DNA from: Chromatiaceae bacterium
GTDB lineage: Bacteria; Pseudomonadota; Gammaproteobacteria; Chromatiales; Chromatiaceae
Direction: 5' to 3'
Length of the DNA: 64,000 bases
NCBI GenBank assembly: GCA_024235395.1
Contig: JACKMK010000001.1
Location: 744,001 to 808,000, forward strand
Under the pieces are notes generated by a model. That model ran no database searches. It saw nothing but the letters and a program-made list of their open reading frames with translations, and was not told the DNA's origin. Positions 8,828 through 16,856 of the stretch are shown one piece after another; the stretch's first letter is position 1; the number at the start of each line of letters is the position of its first letter. The position numbers and the translations under genes were made by a program.

Positions 8828-9841
8828 TCAAGGTGGGCAGGCCGAGGCCGCCGGCACCAGCGCGGGCGCACTCGGGTTCGAAACGCCGGCACCGAACACC
8901 TGGGCCCGGGTGGGACGGGTGTTGAACGTGTTCCACAGATTGTTTGCCGAGGTCACGATCTGGTTACGGAAACCGGTCGTGACCGGCATGACGTTATCGG
9001 CACACGCACTGAGCCACCACAGATACAGAATCTGGTAGCGATTCGCGCCGTTGTATCCCCACGTGGAATCGCAGGAGCCCCCATTGCCACACGCGGTACC
9101 GCCGTCGTGCCCCTTGTCGTCGTGGCGCGCTTCGTGGACGATCGTACCGGCTCGCTGGAACACGTTCTGGTTATAGAAAAACGGCCAATAGAGTTCGATG
9201 TATTCGTCGATACCATCGAAATGCGTCGCAAAGGTTTGCTGCCCACAGCCGGGACAGAAGCCGGGACAACCGGATCCGCAGCGGCCGAGCAGTTCGTCGG
9301 TGTCGGCGGCGTAGTCGTAAAAATACGGCAACCAGTTGTTGCTGCCACTTGGTTTCGAGGTTCCGAAAAAGTCCAGGAGGTTCAGCGCATTGAAGGTGCG
9401 TCCCAGCGGCAGGTTTTCATTGCATGGCGCGTTGTAGCCGAAACCGCCATCCCAGTCATCACGTTCCATGTCGAAGTCATTCCAATGCTGGTTGATCGAC
9501 GACTGGTTGCAGAATGCATCGAAGAACGTATCGAAGCTGGTCGTGTTGTTGCCAGGCGACGGTGAGCAGGCACCGACCCGGTGACAGGCATTGATCCGGA
9601 AGCCACGTGCCTGAAAATCGTTCAGCATCGCATTGATGTTGCCGCGGCGTCCGGCGATCTCGCGTACTTCCTCGACATTGCAGTTCTCTTCGAAGCACTC
9701 GCTTTCGTAGCTTTCGTGCAGCTCTTCCGATTCCTCGTTGTCGCAGCTTTCCTCGACGCACTCCTCCTCGAAATCAGCGCACGCGAGCGGGACGCTGAAC
9801 ATCAGTGCGAATCCGGCGAGTATCTGGAGTGATTGCTTCAT
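8828..9841 (-). CDS. Secreted Cys-rich protein with HEARH zinc motif
   Basis: 337 residues from the ATG at 9841 (AGGGG 8 nt upstream; a second ATG two codons earlier is possible). A signal peptide (residues ~1-22) leads into a strongly acidic, Cys-containing segment (residues ~23-60). The central part has paired Cys, including CGSGCPGFCPGC. Residues 236-240 are HEARH, an exact HExxH zincin signature, followed by DDKGHDGG, which could supply a third ligand. This suggests an exported, disulfide-rich metallopeptidase-like protein. No named peptidase family is recognised. It lies 26 nt downstream of the lipoprotein gene at 9868-10641 and is probably co-transcribed with it. Confidence 0.7.
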   Translation of the reverse strand: MKQSLQILAGFALMFSVPLACADFEEECVEESCDNEESEELHESYESECFEENCNVEEVREIAGRRGNINAMLNDFQARGFRINACHRVGACSPSPGNNTTSFDTFFDAFCNQSSINQHWNDFDMERDDWDGGFGYNAPCNENLPLGRTFNALNLLDFFGTSKPSGSNNWLPYFYDYAADTDELLGRCGSGCPGFCPGCGQQTFATHFDGIDEYIELYWPFFYNQNVFQRAGTIVHEARHDDKGHDGGTACGNGGSCDSTWGYNGANRYQILYLWWLSACADNVMPVTTGFRNQIVTSANNLWNTFNTRPTRAQVFGAGVSNPSAPALVPAASACPP

Positions 9842-9867
9842 TCGCATTCCCCTCGCAGGCAAACGGA

Positions 9868-10641
9868 TCAAGGCGCCGGTGGCGCGACACCCGTCAATAC
9901 CAGCCAATCACGGTAATCGCCAGGGAAGATCTCCACGAGCCATTTCAGCCGCACTTTTTCGCGCTCACGGACGATGACCTCAGCGAGCGACTGCCTCGCC
10001 TGCTCACGCAGCGGTATCTCGCGGTGTTCTGCAAGCACCCCGAGTCGCCGTGCTGCAACATCGTCTTCGAATGCGAGGTTTCCAAGCCCGCGAATTGCGG
10101 TCATGCGGACGATCGTCTCCTGCTGGATGGGGCCGTAGGTATCGTCCGGTAGCGGTTGACGTTCCGGAAGCTTCGCATTGGTGATCCGCAGCAGCGGGTC
10201 ACGCGCTTGTGCGACGCGCAATTCGGCGAGTGTTTCGACCAGAATCGCTCGCTCGAAGTACAACGCCTTGTCCGCTTCCTCGTACGTCTCGACGATGGCC
10301 GTTACGCTTTCTCCAGGCTTTTCGCGCAATGCCTGCAACGATGCCTGGTAGTTGTTCTCGGCGTCGGGGCCGATAGCGAGCATGGTTTCAAGATGGCTGG
10401 CGACGGCACGGCCCGCATCTGTGTCGGGAAACACAAGTCCGGGCCTCGGCGTGATATCGACGTCAACTTGCCCATCGGCATCGGGCGCTTTGTCGCAGCC
10501 GGACAAAAGCGCTACTGCCAACAGTGCGCCGCACAGGCGTGACAGATGCGCAATACGCACTGAAAAAGACCGGCCGGGATCGACCAGGGAACGGACGACG
10601 GGCGCCAACCCGCGATTACTGCACCTGTCTCTCCCTGTCAT
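9868..10641 (-). CDS. Lipoprotein with HEAT-like helical repeats
   Basis: 257 residues if the ATG at 10641 (GGGGAG 8 nt upstream) is used. A GTG at 10560 would give a more typical lipoprotein signal but has no ribosome site. The lipobox is LLSGC, so the mature protein is acylated and envelope-located. The C-terminal half (ETIVRMTAIRGLGNLAF and the following helix pair) looks like HEAT repeats, a protein-interaction fold. There is no enzymatic motif. The gene for the Cys-rich HEARH protein follows after 26 nt, so the two may work together at the cell surface. Confidence 0.65.
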   Translation of the reverse strand: MTGRDRCSNRGLAPVVRSLVDPGRSFSVRIAHLSRLCGALLAVALLSGCDKAPDADGQVDVDITPRPGLVFPDTDAGRAVASHLETMLAIGPDAENNYQASLQALREKPGESVTAIVETYEEADKALYFERAILVETLAELRVAQARDPLLRITNAKLPERQPLPDDTYGPIQQETIVRMTAIRGLGNLAFEDDVAARRLGVLAEHREIPLREQARQSLAEVIVREREKVRLKWLVEIFPGDYRDWLVLTGVAPPAP

Positions 10642-10714
10642 GTGCCGGTCTCCCCAGCCGTCAGCGCTGTTGACCTGCCCTGTACCTACATGAACATCGG
10701 GGCTGTAATCAGAA

Positions 10715-10743
10715 AAGCTAGTCCCGCGTTGTGGGCTTGTCAA
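10715..10743 (-). promoter_or_regulatory. Putative sigma70 promoter for the lipoprotein gene
   Basis: On the minus strand TTGACA (10743-10738) is followed after 17 nt by TAGCTT (10720-10715). The -35 is consensus and the -10 is weak. It lies about 75 nt upstream of the ATG at 10641, in the gap after the preceding gene. Confidence 0.45.
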
Positions 10744-10798
10744 TTCAGGGTGCCGGGACGCCTGCCATGCGTTATCGAAACGCGTCGTCAGCGAGCGT

Positions 10799-11698
10799 TC
10801 AACTGCCAGGGAACAACGTCGACCACGGGTATTTGTAGACCTGCAAAAGCACGAAGGCGAACAGATACAGCAGGCGGGTCGTGACTGCAGTCCGTTCGAG
10901 CTGGGCAATGCCGAGGATGATCAGTACCCAACCGAATCCGATGACCGGTGCGAACAGATAGGTTGAGAAAATGAACAACAAGAGCAGCGGGTGCCGCCAG
11001 GCGGCCGGCCGGCTGTTGGACGGCGCGACGAACGCAATCGCGATCGCGCACTGCACGAGGTAGTTCCACCATGTCACGAATCTTGCGAGGTCGTGCAGTT
11101 GACCACTACTCGCCAGTTTCACGCTGGTGAGCACACTGTCGTAGTTGACCAGTGCACGCCTGGCCGATGCATTGAGATCGCTGACGAACTCCTGGATACC
11201 GCCGACATACTGCGCCAACCCTGAGAAACGCCGGTCGAACAGCAGCTCGAAGTAAAAGAAATCCGTAGACAGGTAGTCGTCGGACAGTGACTTCTGCAAC
11301 ACCGCGATCGAAATGACGCCGACTATCAGCCAACGGGCCACGGTCTGCAGGGACCGTTCGGGGTCGCGGGTCGCGAGGCTGCAACAGATCGCCAGGCACC
11401 AGTAGGCAAGCAGATATTTGTGATTGTCGGTCGTATGCCAGTTCACGACACTGACAATCCCGACCAGGGTCGCTGCGAACAGCCAGAATCCTGGACGGTA
11501 GCGCAGGGCCGGCACGACCAAGGCGCAGATCGCCATTACCGACAATGGCAGACTTACGTAGACGTATTGCGGCGGATAAAACACCAGCAACAACAGCGTC
11601 AACAGGAGCGCCAAGTCCAGTCGACTCATCTCGCCGACGGCGTCGCGCAAACCTAGGTGCCACGCTTGTGTCGTTCGGCGGCTGATCCTTTCATCCAC
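10799..11698 (-). CDS. Multi-pass membrane protein, HTTM-like
   Basis: About 299 residues from a GTG at 11698 that overlaps the upstream stop by 8 nt (translational coupling). An ATG at 11629 is an alternative. Hydrophobic segments include LDLALLLTLLLLVFY, a segment near VMAICALVVPAL and several in the C-terminal half, giving roughly 7-8 membrane spans. The segment around NWHTTDNHKYLLAYW and the gene order with a DCC protein resemble HTTM (vitamin K carboxylase-like membrane domain) proteins, although I cannot confirm the fold. Its partners are the GGGFGMF protein upstream and the DCC protein at 12412. The set is probably one operon acting at the inner membrane. Confidence 0.6.
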   Translation of the reverse strand: MDERISRRTTQAWHLGLRDAVGEMSRLDLALLLTLLLLVFYPPQYVYVSLPLSVMAICALVVPALRYRPGFWLFAATLVGIVSVVNWHTTDNHKYLLAYWCLAICCSLATRDPERSLQTVARWLIVGVISIAVLQKSLSDDYLSTDFFYFELLFDRRFSGLAQYVGGIQEFVSDLNASARRALVNYDSVLTSVKLASSGQLHDLARFVTWWNYLVQCAIAIAFVAPSNSRPAAWRHPLLLLFIFSTYLFAPVIGFGWVLIILGIAQLERTAVTTRLLYLFAFVLLQVYKYPWSTLFPGS

Positions 11699-12314
11699 CG
11701 GTCTGACCCCGCGAAAACGCCTGCGCAATCTTTTCTGCACGCAACACGAGCTCTTCGCGATCGAAGCGATAGCGCCACACCTCGACGCGTACGCCGCTGA
11801 CCTCCAATGGCGTATCCTGCGGTATCGGCTCGTCTTCTTCGAGCATGCGGACGAGCTGCAGCTCATCGAAGTCCAGGTGCGGAACGCCGGAAGCCGCCTG
11901 ATAGCTGATATCGTCCGCCGATTGATCGTATCCGGGGCCGGACGATTTCAGCAGATCCAGGTAATGCTGCGATGCAGATACCATCGTGAGCGGTATCCAG
12001 GTGCCGGCCTGCAACCGCTGTGCAAGTACCGTGATCCGCTCGGCCGTTGGCATCACCCGTGCCTTGTGCGACAGCTTTGCCAGGTCACGCGGCACCATGA
12101 CCGGGATTTCGCCATCGCTGGTCGACAGGTAGATGCGCAGAAAGCGCGCACTTGGTGAATCGACCGTCGTGAACATTCCGAATCCACCACCTTTCCAGCG
12201 CGACAGATCATTCCGGTCCACAAGGTAAATCTGCACGGCGGCCACCGCACTCAGCAGCACGGGGACGAGTGCGACGAGCATGCGATCACGTACCGTCCGG
12301 TCGAACTGTTTCAT
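11691..12314 (-). CDS. Single-span membrane protein with WKGGGFGMF motif
   Basis: 207 residues. One N-terminal membrane helix (MLVALVPVLLSAVAAVQIYLV) is followed by a periplasmic-looking domain that opens with RWKGGGFGMFTTVDS. As I recall, this glycine-rich motif occurs in uncharacterised proteins encoded with HTTM-type membrane proteins. No catalytic residues are evident. The stop codon overlaps the GTG of the next membrane protein by 8 nt, and the DCC gene lies ~97 nt upstream on the same strand. Confidence 0.6.
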   Translation of the reverse strand: MKQFDRTVRDRMLVALVPVLLSAVAAVQIYLVDRNDLSRWKGGGFGMFTTVDSPSARFLRIYLSTSDGEIPVMVPRDLAKLSHKARVMPTAERITVLAQRLQAGTWIPLTMVSASQHYLDLLKSSGPGYDQSADDISYQAASGVPHLDFDELQLVRMLEEDEPIPQDTPLEVSGVRVEVWRYRFDREELVLRAEKIAQAFSRGQTGG

Positions 12315-12411
12315 GATCTGTTTCCCGACTGGCCCGTTCGTGTTGCATTACTGTTGTCGCCCCCGTCAGGCAGAAAACCGTTCAGCACCCTGTTCATTCG
12401 CGCGGACCGCA

Positions 12412-12831
12412 TCAGAAGCGGTCGTTGCCGGCAATCCCGAGATTGTTGATCTTGCGCACGCGAAGCACCCGCAACAGCGTATTACGCAGAGACCGCAATA
12501 TCGGATACAGCCATCGCGAGCGCCGACGCGATCGGAAAGTCCGGTAGTTGATTCGGTTCCAGGTGTCGGAACGACTACTCATCAGCGCCAGCACATGCAT
12601 CGCATCCGCGCCGTGATAAAAATTGTCCCCGATCACCACGACCATACCCTGGTCCAGATCCAGTCCACGCTCGTTGACCCATTCCTTTGCGGCACTGTCC
12701 TCGCGGGCATCGATGGTCTGCAACCGACCGAGTCGGCTGCGAATCCGCACCATTCGGGCATAGTTGCGACAGGCTGGACACTCTTTGTCGTAGATGAGGA
12801 GGATCTCTGCGGACTCAGGCGGATCGATCAT
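12412..12831 (-). CDS. DCC-family thiol-disulfide oxidoreductase-like protein
   Basis: About 139 residues from the ATG at 12831 (a TTG three codons earlier is possible; neither has a clear ribosome site). The hallmark is ILLIYDKECPACRNYARM: the Asp/Cys-x-x-Cys start of the DCC family (DUF393), a thioredoxin-like fold named for its DxxCxxC motif. The rest follows the family pattern, with GMVVVIGDNFYHGADAMHVLA. DCC genes are repeatedly found beside HTTM-type membrane proteins, as here. Biochemical activity in the family is poorly defined; a redox or disulfide role is inference. It is the first gene of a three-gene minus-strand operon. Confidence 0.8.
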   Translation of the reverse strand: MIDPPESAEILLIYDKECPACRNYARMVRIRSRLGRLQTIDAREDSAAKEWVNERGLDLDQGMVVVIGDNFYHGADAMHVLALMSSRSDTWNRINYRTFRSRRRSRWLYPILRSLRNTLLRVLRVRKINNLGIAGNDRF

Positions 12832-12864
12832 GCGCGCCAACCGGCTTTGGGGGTCCTTTGCATG

Positions 12865-12893
12865 ATTAAAGTGGCCCGGCTTGGATTATTCAA
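12865..12893 (-). promoter_or_regulatory. Putative sigma70 promoter for the DCC operon
   Basis: On the minus strand TTGAAT (12893-12888) and TTTAAT (12870-12865) are separated by 17 nt. The -10 matches consensus at 5 of 6 positions and the -35 at 4 of 6. The predicted start lies ~25 nt upstream of the DCC ATG, leaving a short leader. Confidence 0.5.
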
Positions 12894-13189
12894 GAAGCGC
12901 GCTGTCGGCCGCGCGCTACCTGAACAAGCCACCGAAGCAAGGCGCGACGGCGCAGTAATGCTCGCTGCCGCTCCGAACCCAATGACCAAGGTCGCCCTAC
13001 GCAACCGTGCTACACAGGCGCCCATCGTGTAGTCGAGAGTATTGAAGATATGGAAGGCATTTTCTTTCACTTGCAGCACCACGCATGCTGCATTCGCAGT
13101 ATGCCCAACAGCAGCATCAGCCACTTCGCGACCTGGGTTGCCCCGCAGACCGTGCCGGCCGCCTAACCGGGCCGGTCTGCGCACCTCTA
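12894..13189. other. Intergenic remainder between DCC promoter and cls
   Basis: With the promoter, the 358-nt gap 12832-13189 holds no recognisable gene. Frames that cross it are overlapping-frame artefacts with low-complexity composition. The only other structure is the hairpin at 13145-13180 next to the cls stop codon. Confidence 0.55.
13145..13180 (-). terminator. Hairpin after cls
   Basis: GCAGACCG and CCGG on the left pair with CCGG and CGGTCTGC on the right, with a 2-nt internal mismatch and an 8-nt loop. It begins 9 nt after the cls stop on the minus strand. There is no T tract, so termination would need Rho or the structure is a 3' end stabiliser. Confidence 0.4.
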
Positions 13190-14644
13190 TTACAATACCG
13201 GGCCCAACATGGCTACCGCATTGTTCAGCAGGCGACGCGGCCAATGCCAGGCGCCGACCGCCTGCGCCGATACCTCAAGCGAACCGGCCACGTATTGCTG
13301 CTGCCGCCGGCGTACCTGACCGGTGAGGTCCGAATCGCAGAACAGAATGTTGTTCTCGTAATTGAGGTCGAAGCTGCGCCTGTCCATGTTCGCGGAACCG
13401 ATCAGCGTCATCTCACCGTCCAGGGTCAGCAACTTGCTGTGCAGCAGTCCTCCGGCGTATTCGTAGATCTTTACCCCGGCGGCCAACAGCTCGCTGTAGT
13501 AACTTCGACTGGCAGCCGCGACGATCCGCGAGTCGTTGCGCGCCGGAAAGATCAACGTCGTTGCGACGCCGCGCCGGGCACAGCTGCACAAGGCTGCCTG
13601 CATCGAGTTGTTGGGCACATAGTACGGCGTGGTGATGGTCAACTCGCGGCGGGCGTTGTAGATCAGCGACTCGAACATCTCGGGCATCGCCGAGTAACGT
13701 ACCGTTGGACCCGTACCCATCGCCTGCGCCGTAAAGCCGTCCGGGTGCTCCCTTACCGGCTGGAGCAGCAGCCCATCGAGATCCTCGTCCACGTGGGCCA
13801 TCCAGTCACCGGCAAACAGGAACTGGTTTTGCCGCGCGATCGGCCCCTCGAAGCGAATCACCGCGTCTACCCACGGGGCGTACTTGGCCTTGACCAGAAA
13901 CTCCGGGTCGGCACAGTTCTGGCTGCCGCAATACGTGACCCAGTCGTCGATCACCACGATCTTGCGGTGATTGCGCAGATCGATCCGTCCCTTGAAAGGC
14001 CTCAACAGCGGGTTGCCGATCGGCAGCGCACTGGCGAGGCGCACGCCCGCGTCGCGCATCGCTTCCCAGTGCCGCGATCGAATCATCGTGCGCGAGCCCA
14101 GGTCGTCCGCCATCGCCCGGCAGACGACGCCGCGCCGCGCCGCGCGACACAGGGCCTCGACGACCTTCAGGCCGTTGTTGTCCGGCAACCAGATGTAGAA
14201 CAGCAGGTGGACATGCTGCTGCGCGGCATCGATATCCCCCACCATCGCGTCGATGGTCGCGTTCGAATCGGACATCAGCGTGCCGCGGTTGCCCCCGACC
14301 GGCACGAAGCAGCTGATCGACCAGCCTACGCGGAACAGGTGGGCATGATGTTCCGCCAATGGCAGTGCCAACGTCTCCAGGTCCCGGCTTCGCACCCCGG
14401 GCAGATCCGGCATGCGCTCACGCAGTCTGCGTCGGCGCTCGACCCGCAGCCGGCCGATGTTCACCTCGCCGAACAGCGTGTAGATCACCAGCCCCGCCAC
14501 CGGCATCGCAAAGATCACTGCCAGCCAGGCGATACGCGATGCGGGATCGCGGTGCGGGTGCAGTATGACGCGCACCGCCAGCCCCACCTGCAGCAGGACG
14601 TGCAGCGACACGGCCAACACCGCGAACCACGCCGAGTCCGTCAT
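13190..14644 (-). CDS. cls: Cardiolipin synthase
   Basis: 484 residues from the ATG at 14644. Two N-terminal membrane helices (LHVLLQVGLAVRVIL and IAWLAVIFAMPVAGLVIYTLFG) anchor it in the inner membrane. Two phospholipase D HKD motifs follow: HRKIVVID in the middle and HSKLLTLD near the C-terminus, each with the downstream GSxN pattern (GSQN, GSANMDRR). This is the architecture of bacterial ClsA-type enzymes, which condense two phosphatidylglycerol molecules into cardiolipin and glycerol. The frame remains open upstream, but only this start gives the family N-terminus. Neighbouring acetoacetyl-CoA synthetase is on the same strand but 175 nt away, so an operon is uncertain. Confidence 0.93.
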   Translation of the reverse strand: MTDSAWFAVLAVSLHVLLQVGLAVRVILHPHRDPASRIAWLAVIFAMPVAGLVIYTLFGEVNIGRLRVERRRRLRERMPDLPGVRSRDLETLALPLAEHHAHLFRVGWSISCFVPVGGNRGTLMSDSNATIDAMVGDIDAAQQHVHLLFYIWLPDNNGLKVVEALCRAARRGVVCRAMADDLGSRTMIRSRHWEAMRDAGVRLASALPIGNPLLRPFKGRIDLRNHRKIVVIDDWVTYCGSQNCADPEFLVKAKYAPWVDAVIRFEGPIARQNQFLFAGDWMAHVDEDLDGLLLQPVREHPDGFTAQAMGTGPTVRYSAMPEMFESLIYNARRELTITTPYYVPNNSMQAALCSCARRGVATTLIFPARNDSRIVAAASRSYYSELLAAGVKIYEYAGGLLHSKLLTLDGEMTLIGSANMDRRSFDLNYENNILFCDSDLTGQVRRRQQQYVAGSLEVSAQAVGAWHWPRRLLNNAVAMLGPVL

Positions 14645-14819
14645 GCGCTGCAGGTTCCACGCCGTTGCGCAGACGCCGGCAGGATCGGCATCCTTCGGCA
14701 CACGAGACCGACCACAATGGCGGTCGCAACGCGTTGCGCGACGCACTTGGGCGTCTGCGGCGGGCCGCCGGTGTGGGGCGAGTGATCGGCGATTCCCGGC
14801 GGCACCTGCGACATGGTCT

Positions 14820-16787
14820 TCAGTCCTGCTGCAGTTCCGGGCGGTCGCGATACTGGTCAAGCGTTTCCGGATTCAATAGCGCCTCGGTGTTGTTCACCGT
14901 CTTCCCCTCGATGACGTCGCGCACCGCCAGTTCCGAGATCTTTCCGCTGCGCGTGCGGGGGATGTCGCCGACCTGCAGGATCTTCGCCGGGACATGACGA
15001 GGGCTGGCGTTGTCACGCAGCACCTGGCGTATCTGCTGGCGCAGGCCGTCGTCGAGCACCGCACCGTCGCGCAACACGACGAACAGCACCACGCGCACGT
15101 CGTCGTCCCAACGCTGGCCGACACAGACACTCTCCTGGATCTGCGGCAGGCGCTCGACCTGTCGATAGATCTCGGCCGTCCCGATGCGTACGCCGCCCGG
15201 GTTCAGCACCGCATCGGAGCGGCCCTCGATGATCAGGCCGCCATCGTCTGTCAGCGTGGTCCAGTCGCCATGCGTCCAGACGCCGGGAAAGCGCTCGAAA
15301 TAGGCTGCGCGATACCGGCTGCCGTCGGGGTCGTTCCAGAAGCCGACCGGCATGCACGGGAATGGCCTGGTGCAGACCAGCTCACCGGGCCTGCCACGCA
15401 CGCTGTTGCCATCGCCATCGAAGACCTCGACCGCAAGCCCCAGACCGCGACACTGCAACTCGCCGCGGCGCACCGGCAGCAGCGGATTGCCGAGCGCGAA
15501 ACACGACACGATGTCGGTGCCGCCGGAGATCGAGCTGATCTGCACACCGGGCCTGATATCGCGCAACACATAGTCGAAGGACTCCGGCGCCAACGGTGAA
15601 CCCGTCGACAATACGGTGCGCAGTGACTCGAGGGGCAGATCGGGTGTCACGCGCACCCCGGCCTTCTCTTGCGCCGAGAGGTACTTGGCGCTGGTGCCGA
15701 ACACACTGACCCCGAGCTCGTCGGCGATGCGCCAAAGGGCGTCGGGGGACGGATGAAAGGGGTTGCCGTCGAACAGCACCAGCGTGGTCCCGCTGGCGAG
15801 ACCCGACACCAGCCAGTTCCACATCATCCAGCCACAGGTGGTGAAATAGAACAGCCGGTCGTCGCGGCGGATGTCGGTATGCAGTCGGTGTTCCTTGAGA
15901 TGCTGCAGCAGCGTGCCGCCTGCACCGTGCACGATGCACTTGGGTCTGCCTGTGGTCCCGGACGAGAACAGGATATACAGCGGGTGCTCGAAAGGCTGCT
16001 GGGCGAACGGCGGCGGTGTAGCGTCCTCGCCGCTCAACGCCGCCCAGTCGAGCATGCCGTCCAGCGGGCCCGTGCCCTGCCAGCCGATCAGGATGCCGTG
16101 CCGACAGCCCGCGCCCAGCCCCTCGCGTACCGCGCGTACCTTGTCACGCAGGTCGATCTGTCGTCCCTTGAAGCGGTAACCATCGGCCGCGATCAGCAGT
16201 CTGGGTTCGATCTGACCGAAACGGTCGAGAATCCCGTCCACACCGAAATCGGGCGAACACGACGACCAGACGGCACCCAGCCAGCTCGTCGCCAGCATGC
16301 CGATCACCGCCTCGGGAATGTTCGGCGTGATCGCTGCGACACGATCACCCGGACCTATCCCCAGCTTGTGCAGCGCCGCGGCGAGGGCCGCGCTGCGACG
16401 GTAGAGCTGTTGATAGCTCAGGCGCCGCTCGCTGTCGTCCTCACCACGAAACACGATCGCCGGGTGATCGTCGCGGTAGCGCAGCAGGTTCTCGGCGAAA
16501 TTGAGGCGTGCACCACGGAACCACCGCGCCCCCGGCATCGCATCGGGGTCGTCGAGCACAGCGTCCCAGGGACGACTCGCGATCACGCCGGTGAATCGCC
16601 ACAGTGTCGACCAGAATGCCGCGCGGTCATCAATCGACCATTGCCATAGCTGTTCGTAGTCGGCGAAGCCGTGCCCTGACGTATCGGCGGCATACCGCAT
16701 GAACGCGCCCATCTGGCTCGCCGACACCCGTTCCGCCGATGGCTGCCAGACGATTGGATGGTTTTCTGCTGTGGCGTCGCGTCGCAT
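14820..16787 (-). CDS. aacS: Acetoacetyl-CoA synthetase
   Basis: 655 residues, the usual AacS length. The N-terminal ACS-like domain (residues ~30-100) is followed by the AMP-binding core with the ATP-binding loop YILFSSGTTGRPK, the GWMMWNWLVSGLASG segment typical of AacS, and the catalytic-Lys region RTRSGKISE near the C-terminus. The enzyme activates acetoacetate with ATP and CoA (EC 6.2.1.16), linking ketone-body or polyhydroxybutyrate turnover to acetoacetyl-CoA. The start codon is 69 nt from the divergent aminotransferase gene, so both promoters share that short gap. No polyhydroxybutyrate gene is in the window. Confidence 0.92.
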   Translation of the reverse strand: MRRDATAENHPIVWQPSAERVSASQMGAFMRYAADTSGHGFADYEQLWQWSIDDRAAFWSTLWRFTGVIASRPWDAVLDDPDAMPGARWFRGARLNFAENLLRYRDDHPAIVFRGEDDSERRLSYQQLYRRSAALAAALHKLGIGPGDRVAAITPNIPEAVIGMLATSWLGAVWSSCSPDFGVDGILDRFGQIEPRLLIAADGYRFKGRQIDLRDKVRAVREGLGAGCRHGILIGWQGTGPLDGMLDWAALSGEDATPPPFAQQPFEHPLYILFSSGTTGRPKCIVHGAGGTLLQHLKEHRLHTDIRRDDRLFYFTTCGWMMWNWLVSGLASGTTLVLFDGNPFHPSPDALWRIADELGVSVFGTSAKYLSAQEKAGVRVTPDLPLESLRTVLSTGSPLAPESFDYVLRDIRPGVQISSISGGTDIVSCFALGNPLLPVRRGELQCRGLGLAVEVFDGDGNSVRGRPGELVCTRPFPCMPVGFWNDPDGSRYRAAYFERFPGVWTHGDWTTLTDDGGLIIEGRSDAVLNPGGVRIGTAEIYRQVERLPQIQESVCVGQRWDDDVRVVLFVVLRDGAVLDDGLRQQIRQVLRDNASPRHVPAKILQVGDIPRTRSGKISELAVRDVIEGKTVNNTEALLNPETLDQYRDRPELQQD

Positions 16788-16856
16788 TGCCCTATCCTAG
16801 TGGTAACAATCCAACCTTAGCCAATCCGCCCATCGCCGATCAAAGGAAGCAGCGAA

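Noticed and set aside
12828..13244. Minus-strand frame between the DCC and cls genes
   Set aside because: It overlaps the cls end and the DCC promoter, and its sequence is low-complexity.
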